From: Heliocidaris tuberculata
Taxonomy: Eukaryota > Echinodermata > Echinoidea > Camarodonta > Echinometridae
Direction: 5' to 3'
NCBI GenBank assembly: GCA_025618425.1
Contig: CM046832.1
Location: 18,571,608-18,635,607, forward strand
DNA: 64,000 nt
The notes under the pieces are model-generated. The model did not search any database. It saw only the letters and a program-made list of their open reading frames with translations, and had not been told where the DNA came from. How positions within the stretch are numbered: position 1 is the first letter of the stretch; each line of letters starts with the position of its first letter. A program made the position numbers and the translations under genes. Below, one piece after another: positions 23,761 through 35,300 of the stretch.

Positions 23761-23802
23761 TCATACACTCATCAAAAGTTCTTGTTCTTTTCTTCTTGCT
23801 TC
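23761..23802 (-). CDS. CCNH: CCNH terminal coding exon (10)
   Basis: Proposed last exon, 14 codons including stop, encoding [13 protein letters not shown]. The support is a strong polypyrimidine tract and TTCTCAG acceptor (23803-23840), the correct phase 0 after exon 9, an acidic-basic composition that continues exon 9, and a total length close to the family norm. It sits 9.1 kb from exon 9 and is short, so it is less certain than the others. Confidence 0.7.
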   Translation of the reverse strand, partial: EARRKEQELLMSV

Positions 23803-26800
23803 CTGAGAAGTTGAGAGAGAGAGAGAAAAAAAAGAAAAAGAGCGCTGACATAATACATTGAAACGAAACATGTTTAAACTTATCTTGAGTTATGTCTTAA
23901 TAACTGAATTGCATTTCAAGAGAAACAGGGTTAGAACTGACTTTTTGATATAAACAAGGGTGACAATAATACTTGCAATTAAAGCAAAAGATTAAATTAT
24001 AAGCTGAATAAAAATGGATAAAATTAAATATCAATACTGAATTGGTTTTTACATGCCCTCATAAATTTTTTTTTGGTCAGATGACTGATTTTAGTTCCTG
24101 AAAAGATAATAACTATAAGCTGCCACAAAGTTTTTGTTTATAATACTGAGTACTAAATAAAAGATAAGGGACAACATTCACAAGAGATATCATGTGTTTT
24201 ACTTTGTTTCACTTTCCCTTCTGATTTTTTAAAATTATAAGCTGAATAAAAATGAAATAAAATTAAATATCAATATTGATTTGGTTTTCATATGCCTCCC
24301 CTAGAAAAAAAATTGTAAGATTTCTGATTTTAGTTCCTGAAGAGATAATAATTATAAGCTGCTACAAAGTTTTGCTTTTAACACTAAGTACTAAATAAAA
24401 GAGAAGGAAAAAAAAACCAAACAAACAAACAAAACCCCCCCCCAAAAAAAAAAACAAAGGGAAATCATGTGTCTTCCTTTGTTTCTTTTTCCCCTTCCGT
24501 ATTTTTTTTACAGAGAGAATTTGAGGAAATAGCTTTTTAAAATGTTTACGTCCAAAGAATGCACATGACCACTTTGCAAGTACATTTTCTCATTACTGGC
24601 AATATTGCCATAATATAGCTTACATATCATGCAATGTAATAACATAAAATTCATTGTTACATAAAAAGAAACTAATGATGAATGTTTTATTTCCACTCCT
24701 TCCTTTCAAACCATATTATTATATGACAAGAATTATTGTGAGCAAATTTAAAATTAGCCTGCTTGTGTGAACATGCTCGTATGTCCGGATAATTATCAAC
24801 AAAGAGACACACATATCTAAACTTACCACAACAATACCAGTTTATGCATCCAATTTACAACACATCTCATGCATGACTCCTGTTTTTATAAATGCTGCAG
24901 TATAGAACCTCAAATCATTATAGCATTCATATGTTAAAGGGTACCAACCACCTGAAAAAAGAATTTGTATACTGCTAGGAAGGATAAAATTAACCTCAAA
25001 GAACTTTTTCTGAAATTCTATAGGTCAACACTTTAGGAGTATGAAAGATATAAAGGATAACATGAAGGTGCTCGCGCGGAATCGAACCTCCGAGTTGGGT
25101 TCCGCGCGAGCCCTTATCTTGGCGTGTAGGGTAGCGTTGAGTAGTCTACTCACGAGTCACTTTTATGCTTATAGAGAGTATAATTAAACTTGTAATATCT
25201 CTCTATAGAAGTGATATTCGAAGCCCGTATTTGGAATATAGTAGAATGACATGGAACCTCTAACATACAGAGTAAAATATTTTTTGGTGATTGGTACCCT
25301 TTAACTCTATTTTCACCAAAAGGTTAAAATTATGATTATTATTCTTTTACTTATTGTAAGTTTGTAACCATATGAGTTGTATTCAAGAACGATCAGGAAA
25401 TAAGTGAAAAGCAGGTCAGAGTCACATTTATAGAAATTCAATTCAATTAATGATTAGTAGTGGCACAATATACAATAATAGAAAATTTATTTGGGCAAGT
25501 CCAAGCTATTTTGGCCCATACATCTGTTGTTGGTAACCAACAAAATCTTAAGATTTTTTGTATAACTTTTATAATTTGCAAGCATTCCTAGAGCTTGGAT
25601 CAGGCAAAATCTAGGAAGTAAAGTTATACTTTCATAATACCATTACTTGGTAACATATATAGAAGACAAAATTACCAAATACTGTGAACTTGCCCATGTA
25701 GGTAAGACACATGCATGAAAACTAGGCAGGTTAATAGTGTGTCTCGCACTGACTCCATCTACTACAGTGAGTGACATTTTGGCAAGTAACCAGCCAAATG
25801 TCCTTACACCAAACTCCACTATCCAACATGTCAATAATTCTTACAACTTAATTTCATTTATACTAAACTCTTTACAAAAAAAAAATCTCTGAATTGGTAT
25901 CATGGGAATTAAAATCCTCAAAAGCACCAATATCTGATAGCTTTTGTCCCCACTTAATCTCGAAAGCATGTGATAGGACAAAGCTTACATAATCTTATAC
26001 GAGGCTACTGGCTCATACCACACTACAGGAGCCACTCAGGAAAAATTGAAAAGAAGGAGTCAATTTAACCAATGTATTCTTCTCTTTCTTTAATGCAAAA
26101 AGTTTTTTTTTAAACTTAGAAAAGTGTTAAGACTCAATACTGTTTGACTTGTATAATCTTATTATTTAAACCCAATATCTTCACAATACAAATTAGGTGA
26201 ACACACTCAAATATGGTTACGAGTTTGTTTAGCATCACATTTTAAAGACTCAATTTCATTGAAGACATTTCAAAGTCAAGAAGTTTTTCACTTACAAGTA
26301 AAATTGTGCAATAAAGCCCAAAACAAACATGTACATGTATGACATAAGAAACACCTGCACATGTGAGCTTTATACCAAAGATGCCCACAAAATGTTCTTG
26401 CTCTCCTACAGATTAAGCACATTCTTGGATAGATTATCCTAGAATGACTCTATACATCAGATAATCCAATGAATGACTTAATCTAGGTTAAAAATAGAAT
26501 TTGGCACACAAATCTACAAATCAACTGTCATACTTGAAATGTCACCTTGAAGCTATCTTTAAGACAAGAATGAAATACTTGGTCAAATATGCACTTTAAT
26601 TCAATTCCTTTAATCCTTTAATCTCACCCTCATACCAAGACATACCATTACCCTCCCCCAAAATCTTAGAATCAACAACCATGGGGGGGGGGGGGGGGGG
26701 ACAGCCATAGAAAACATTCTTTTCTTAATACTCTTTAAAAAAAAAAAAACATATGTCAGAGCATGTGTGAGCCAATCATACATGAATACATGACAAAAAA

Positions 26801-29800
26801 TCAGTGGTATCTGTCATGTACTCAAAACAACAAAAATGTACAAGGATTATTTAATATTTACATCACTCTCAAGCATTGTCAAATACTAATGTGCTGTAAA
26901 GTAAATGCTAGAAAGAAAACAAATATGACATGCAAGTAAGAACTATGTACATTTCAACATTTGAATAAGCCAGCAAATCATTTGCAGAATCCCTAATATA
27001 AAGAACAGTGAACCTTTCTATATTTCAGGCTATTTCACAGATTAGTCATAAAATGTGTTTTTTCTTTGTCAAGAATTAATGCCTGTAATAACCTAAAGGC
27101 CTGTTCACATATCTCGCAGTGTTTTTTTAAAATATTTGTAGTGTAAATGAATAGCAAGTTGGGATGAAAAAAAAAAAAGCTGCCCATAACAAAGGTCTTC
27201 CCATCCTCACATTTCTGTGTGTTATAAGATACAAAAATGTGAAGTGTAACTTATGCTTACTCCCCTCCCCCTGCATTAAACCCCTGATATGCGAACCAAC
27301 CTTTACAAAGGCAAGGTTAGAAACTGCATTTTCCTTATATTGTATTGTCTGAAGGTAAAAGTCACGTAGTTGACATAGATTCTGTTGTATGGTTTCTTTA
27401 AAATATTTGTTAATAAAGCATGATCAAAAGTCTTCCACAGTGAATCAGTGTAATTGACCACTTGCCCTTGCTGAAACTCACTTAAAACATATTAAATGAC
27501 CCTGCATCAAAACCAGTTTCAACTGTCCTGGACACACAGTAATTGCTTTGATCTAAATCTAATAACATTAACAGTTAAGGCCAACAAGAACTCCTACAAT
27601 AATTAACAAATTCTCTGCATTTCCTTTGTTTCACAGAAATTCAAAAAGAAGAATGGTAAATCTCATCAAGTCCATAGACCTGATGAAACGTATGACAAGA
27701 ACATAAATGAAGTTGTACTTGATAATATTTAGTATGACATGGAAAAGACGATGCATACTATGTTATTCCATGGGCCACCAAAAGTATGAATAGACCAAGG
27801 AGGCATATATGTGTAAAACCAATGTACAGCTGCATGAGTGGTGCATGTGCACAATTCCTATGCTGTATCCAGCCCAGTGTGCTATACAGTATGGCCTCAA
27901 GCTTAGACAGCAGCTGGTAGACATAGGGCAGGATAGCCTTGATTTGGAATTTCTTCAGATAATCACACTAAAGTTCATTGGTAAACAGGCAGAATATGAT
28001 ATATGGCACATGAAAAGATGTGAAATTATATTCAAGAAAATAAAATTCCAATTTCTTTCTTTAAAACCAGAACCTAGTGTTACCTTTAATCTTTACGAAC
28101 AACCAAACAACAATGCCCAACTTCAGCAAAAGGGACCCAGTGGTGCATGGTATTTTTGTTCCTGAAAAGACATTAGGGCTTTTCAAATCATAAGGTGCCT
28201 TCTTTCTACCCCTTTCTGAATAACAAATCGTTTGGGGCATTCTTGCCCCTTTCGATTCTGAATAAGAAATCATTTGGTGCATTTTTGCTCCTTTCTGAAT
28301 TAGACCAACATATCGTACCCTTACTATCCCTTTCCGGTTTTGAGGCAACTTCCTAACAAAGTTTGATACAGTACATCACATATGTCAAACATTTCAATAT
28401 GTCAAGGTGGGGAAGAAAAGTTGAAGCAACTTCACAAGTTTTTACCCTGAATTTCTTCCTCTTCTTCCTTTGCAACAAAGTCAATCTATTGTACAGAGTG
28501 TTTTCATTTCCTGGGCCCCCGTTTCATAAAACTTGTTATCAATAACAAGTTACAATAGCAGTTATAAGCTACTGAAATCCTTGAATCTGAATGGCTGAGG
28601 GCAAATTTGTCATAGAAATGAGGCAGTTGTTAGTGATAACTAGTTTTATGAAACAGGGCTCAGGTTACTAACTTCCATTTTCATACCCAGGTACAATGTA
28701 CTTGAACTTCAGAACAAAAGCCAGACCAATGATTTGTCCTTCACTTGTCCTATTTAGATTATGTTTAAAAATGTGACATTCTGCTGAGTATTCTAAAATT
28801 ATCCTGCAATGCCCTTCCCACAATGTTGAAGTGTAACAAGTCAACTACATAAAGCTTGTAGTGGAATGACAGAGTTGTACATGTTTTAAAGAAGTGATAA
28901 ACGATATTGAGCTGCTAAAGGCATTCCAGCCCAAGGGGGTCTGAGGAAATGTTACGCCTTAACCCATTGCTTTCAGGAACTGGGTGCTCTCTGTATTAAC
29001 CCTATGGGAATATGAGAACTCAGTAGTCAACGGGTTAAGAGTTACCCACAGTGATAACTTCTTTTGAACTTGGCATTGTATGAAATACACTTGTGAAATT
29101 CCTGTTAATTCACCGATTTTGGGCACTGAAAGACAAGAAATGCAGGAAAGTTATGGGAAAAGAAAATTTCAAACATCATATTGTGTGATCTGGAGCGAAT
29201 TGTGCCGCTGTCCTTCTAGAGTTAAAATGGCAGTTCTTGTTGGGGGGGGGGGGGGGGAGGATGAGGTAATGGGGAGGCCTTTGGCTCTGCCCTAGGCTTA
29301 CATTCCACTGTCAATACCAAAGTCTTAAAATCCTTCACTTGTTTTAGAGTTGTAAGCTGTTGACACAGTTTGCACATACTTCATTTTTCCCCTTTTCTTT
29401 ACACATACATGTAGCAGATTACACATTCAGCTAGCGAGTGCCTTGGTAGGGTTTGGTTAACCAAGTTACATAGATTACATTTTTTAAAAATTATTTCAGG
29501 TATTGATTAAAGTGTAAAATGTCAATTCTGTTATTTACACTGTAGGTAAACTCTTCCCTCCTCTTTTAATACAATATCATTTAAAGGGCAATCCAACCTT
29601 GGTAATAAGATGATTTGTGTGAAAGCAGAAAAATAAGAAAAACAGGATGGTGAAAGTTTGAAAGAAATCGGACAAGGACTACGAGAGTTATGGATGTTTG
29701 AAAAATGAGATCACTACATCTATGCGAATCTCAAATTGGCAATTTGGTGAGTCGATTGTGACATTTTTGTGGACAACTCTCCCATTTGTCGTACACAAAA

Positions 29801-32271
29801 ATATCATTAATTTGCGGTTTTCTTTGAGGCACTTTTACCCTTGGGTCAGTACTCAAAATACATTGAAGATAGCATATTGTTATAGGTCCTCATGAATGAA
29901 AAGATCCTACTGAGTAATGCATTTAGAAAAAAAAGTGATATTTTAGTCATTTTGTGTGTTAGAGCGAATGGGGGAGTTGTCCACAGCTACATCACAGTGA
30001 CATTACCTATTCGGCCAATTTGAAATTCCCTTATGCATAGTGATTACAACTTTCAAAAATTCATAACTTTCTTATTGCTTGTCCGATTTCGTTCAAACTT
30101 TCACCAATCTGCTTCTCTGATTTTTCCTCTTTCTTTCAAAGCAACTTGCTACTAAGGTTGGATTTCCCTTTAATGGCCAGGCCTAGCCTACATACATGTA
30201 GGGAAGAATAACACATCTTTCCTATTTATGACTTTGTGCTTCAAAAAGACATTGCATCAGTCTCATTATGCTTCTATTGTGGATATCTTCACTTCCGGAA
30301 ATATGGCTTCAAAGATGTTTCACCTTCAATGGGGGAAAAACACCGCTATGCATATCCACAATGTATTGAACAGACTGTACTATTCTATTATATGTCAAAA
30401 ACATGTGACAATGGCACTAGCTATAACTTGTGTGTGATTAAAGACTTCAATATTCTGTGTATATGCAGTGCCCTTGCCGTTTAAGTTTTTGAATGGAATG
30501 CTCTGAATACAACATTTAAGCTGTCCAGAAAAACAAATCCCACACCATAAGGAATAAAGATGGCTAATCAAAAGTCTTCATAAATTACTGAGAGGACAGT
30601 GAGGTAGATATAAATTGTGAAGCTTATATATTTTGTCTAAACCTACTTCAACTACTATTCTTTTCCTCCTCTTGAGCTTTATAGTGGGGTGAATTCTATC
30701 TATAAATGGATGCCTAATCTACTGGGAGTTTTTTCAAACAGAGACAATTGACAAACACTGTTAGTTTCTGGGGAAAAAAGGAGAACAAGAATGAGCATAG
30801 AAGAAATGGAGGGGAACAGAAATGTACAAACAAAATACAGATTTTTGTTCACCTACAACATGACCTAAGCATTTCAAATGAAATTGGCATTGCCGAGGGA
30901 TACCAGTATTTTCCTCTGTTTTGTGAGGGAAATACACATGTACTTTATCAAGTATGATAAATTAGGGTTAACCTCTAAATATTTGAATAAAAAACCTTGT
31001 ACTGGAGAGACTTCTTATTCATGTACTTAGTAATGCCTGAAGTCTGTTTCACTGCCCACTGAAGGTCTGTGTGATGCTCCTTTTGTCAGGGGCTAATTGA
31101 GATAATCATTAAAGGTACTACTGATCATTTTCACAAGGTCATAGAACCTGTTATTTTTTTAAATTCATTTGGCTCCAACAGAATGTGACAAACAACACCC
31201 ATGAAATTTTCGACAGGAATAGTGGCAAATCTATTCATAAAACAGTATGAATAACCTTAATATCCTAGATATCTTAACCAGCGGGGTGTTTCATAAAGCT
31301 GTTCGTAAAGTTACGCATGACTTTACGAATGACTCAAATATGAAGTGCCAGATAGGATGCTTTTCATGAAGTTTTAACAAAGTGTGACTGTATTTCTAAT
31401 AACCTCAGTTAAATTATGTCTAAAGATATACTTTGCATCAAAAATGTTTGTTATAATAAGAATGCTAATCTACATCTGCACAGTTCAACTTAAGTTGATG
31501 CAGTTAAAAATGATTGAGCATCCCATTTGGCTTGTCATATTTAAGTCATTCGTAAAGTCATGCGTAACTTTACGCGCTGTTTGTAAAGTTACCCATGACT
31601 TTACGAACAGCTTTATGAAGCACCCCCCCCCCCAGAAGAATTTTAAATGAATTCCAAGCAATTGTCATGAATTTGATAATCTTGCTTCCTATCACCTTTT
31701 AGATTGACTTTCAAACATGTATTTTCAGATGTTAAATAATATCTTAAGTACTTACAGATTACTGAAAGCCTCCTGCAACTTGATATTGCAAATTTTTGGA
31801 ATATAGAAATTTGCTTTACCTAAGAGCATAGAAACTGTATGGCCCATATTCTGAACTCCGGTTTAACTTAAACTCCAGTCTGAGTTAAACTAGAGCTTTA
31901 ATTAAAACGAACTTAAACCGCAAGTCCAGTCTCAATTTTGGTCCAAAGTTAAACCACAATAGACTGGAGTTTAAGTTAAACCTGTGTTCAGAATGTGATT
32001 TTCTAAAACTCCGGTTTAAAGGGCAGGTTTAGCCTGAGTTTAAACCACACAAGAGTTCTACATATATAGATTTTCCACGTTATATTACACGAAAATGAGT
32101 TCTCCCTACCGAACAAAACTTTGTAGTAATATAAGTAATTTGGCGCCCTCTACGTTCATCTCGATGGGAAAAAACAGTGCCGAAAACGTTAAGGTGAATC
32201 GAAAAATTCGACTTAACGTCGGCTTCCCCTTCCATCGAATATTTTGCAAAAAAATCGCCTTAAGTAGGAAT

Positions 32272-32331
<60 letters not shown>

Positions 32332-35300
32332 TATTTCCTAAGGAAAGGCGAATCCCAACAATGCAACAATGCAATTCCGTCACAATAGAAATTTGATGTT
32401 AAAGCGATTCGATACACATATATATTCTTTTGGCATAAACACTATCATCATTATAATGGTACCGGTACTCACTTTAATCTGAAACTTGAAGTTATTAGTC
32501 AACAGATGGCCCTGTTCATCTACATACCACACTACATGTGATTTACAGCATTGTCCAATAACAAGTACTTACTAGGTTTGCCGACTGCAAGGCAAATACA
32601 TAAAAGCTCCCTCTCTCTTCCTTTTCTCAATTTCATGCTTAGTTATTTTGCATTTATCTCTCTTTCTCTTTCTCTTTCTCTATTGTTTTTCCATTTACTG
32701 AGTATCACACTTTCACCATCTACATGTCTCTCAACCTCTTTCTTTATATCTCAACATCACTACCATCTCTCTCTCCCTTTATTCCTCTCTGTCTCTATTT
32801 CTTTCTCTCTCTCTCTCTTGCTCTCTTTTTCTTTCTAACTCAGTTGAGTACATGCTGGCGAGTGAGAAGAATATGGGAGATGAGAGAAGAGAGGAAGTAC
32901 CACAGAGTGTCCTTACCTCTGCATCGTGTACATGTTTGATGTAAATATCTTCTTCCTCTGCATTGAGCTGGTCCTGTAACCTCTTCTTGTATCTGGTGGA
33001 GGAACAAAGGCATTCAATAACAACAGATTCTAATTTTTCATGTAAATAAATATACAGTGTGTTTCTCAAAAAAGGAAACCCAACTTTCTCCAGCAATATT
33101 TTGTCAAATAAACATAACTTGATTTATTGTAATACATCATAAAAAGAGGAAATTTATCCCCTTACATATGCTACCACATTTGTGATGATAGAGCATGGAA
33201 TCATTGAACTACAACAATTTTAAACCAGCAATGTAAAAGTTGATTTACGCACGAGAGTGAGATGTATTCATTTGCACAATGAATGGCCATTCATCGAATC
33301 TCACTCTGTTTTCTCGGGGAACACACATGCTTGTACAGACAAGGGGGTCATTTTGCAAGGATATGGGGGCTAATTTTTGACTCATATCTCATTTTAGGTT
33401 GCATACATGTTGAAATATGAATAAGGAAACATCATGAAATATCATTTTTCTTTGCTATGCATTTTTATCCCTTGTTTTGTTTCTTTGCATTGTACCTAAT
33501 GGAATTACACTTTGCCCTACTTCTGTGCGCAAACTACTTTTGACATCACTCACTTAAAATCTTTCAAATTTTTTCATGCAGGAAAATATCATTACATATT
33601 TGGTATCATATGAAAGAGGATGAATTGAACTTTGACATGAAGAATCAACCCAGAAATAACAAGTGAATGAGTAAATTACGCAATGCGTAATAAATGTCCC
33701 CGCCGGAAGTGCAGATCTGTGGAAATTAACTAGCCTGAACCTTAAAACTTCAGTGAAAAACTTTAGTGAATAAAATAACAAGTGAATGAGTAAATTACGC
33801 AATGCGTAATAAATGTCCCCGCCGGAAGTGCAGATCTGTGGAAATTAACTAGCCTGAACCTTAAAACTTCAGTGAAAAACTTTAGTGAAAAACTTTAGTG
33901 AATAAAATAATAATGTTGCTGCATGCAAAAGAAGAGAATACCAACAATGCATGTATACAACTGAAATATAAAACATGAAAACATTATGAACCTTCAGCCA
34001 TTTTGAATAAATTTGCATAAATTTGCATGAATAATGAATTTCAAAATTCTGTGTAGAAGTTTGGAAGCCCCCACCCAGCCCTATCAGCTATAACAATCGG
34101 AATCAAAATCCGATGTGAAATAGAGGAGAAGTAGCATTTTTCGTCAATTTTGAATAAATTTGCATAAATTTGCATAATTAATGAATTTCAAAATTCTGTG
34201 TAGAAGTTTGGAAGCCCCCACCCAGCCCTATCAGATAAAACAATCGGAATCAAAATCCGATGTGAAATAGAGGAGAAGTAGCATTTTTCGTCAATTTTGA
34301 ATAAATTTGCATAAATTTGCATAATTAATGAATTTCAAAATTCTGTGTAGAAGTTTGGAAGCCCCCACCCAGCCCTATCAGATAAAACAATCGGAATCAA
34401 AATCGGAGGTGAAATAGAGGAGAAATAGCATTTTTCGTCAATTTTGAATAAATTTGCATAAATTTGCATAATTAATGAATTTCAAAATTCTGTGTAGAAG
34501 TTTGGAAGCCCCCACCCAGCCCTATCAGATAAAACAATCGGAATCAAAATCCGATGTGAAATAGAGGAGAAGTAGCATTTTTCGTCAATTTTGAATAAAT
34601 TTGCATAAATTTGCATAATTAATAAATTTCAAAATTCTGTGTAGATGTTTGGAAGCCCCCACCCAGCCCTATCAGATAAAACAATCGGAATCAAAATCCG
34701 ATGTGAAATAGAGGAGAAGTAGCATTTTTCGTCAATTTTGAATAAATTTGCATAAATTTGCATAATTAATGAATTTCAAAATTCTGTGTAGAAGTTTGGA
34801 AGCCCCCACCCAGCCCTATCAGATAAAACAATCGGAATCAAAATCTGATGTGAAATAGAGGAGAAGTAGCATTTTTCGTCAATTTTGAATAAATTTGCAT
34901 AAATTTTCATTATTGATGAATTTCAAAATTCTGTGTAGAAGTTTGGAAGCCCCCACCCAGCCCTATCAGATAAAACAATCGGAATCAAAATCTGATGTGA
35001 AATAGAGGAGAAGTAGCATTTTTCGTCAATTTTGAATAAATTTGCATAAATTTTCATTATTGATGAATTTCAAAATTCTGTGTAGAAGTTTGGAAGCCCC
35101 CACCCAGCCCTATCAGATAAAACAATCGGAATCAAAATCGGCCAAGAAATGACGGAGAAGTAGCATTTTCTAACATTTGAGCACACACGGACAGACGGAC
35201 GGACGGACACACACACACACACACACACGCACACACGAACGGAGCCCGTTTCATAGTCCCCTCGCGAACTTCGTTCAGCGGGGACAATAATGTTACTGCA

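Larger units (their letters stand above)
23803..32916. other. CCNH intron 9 (9.1 kb)
   Basis: Non-coding, filled with repeats: a tandem duplication at 23994-24500, MITE C (24934-25304), a small MITE (28510-28665), MITE B (29581-30174), TIR elements at 31283-31628 and 31847-31994, and an (AT)n run at 32281. No alternative terminal exon or nested gene recognised. Confidence 0.6.
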
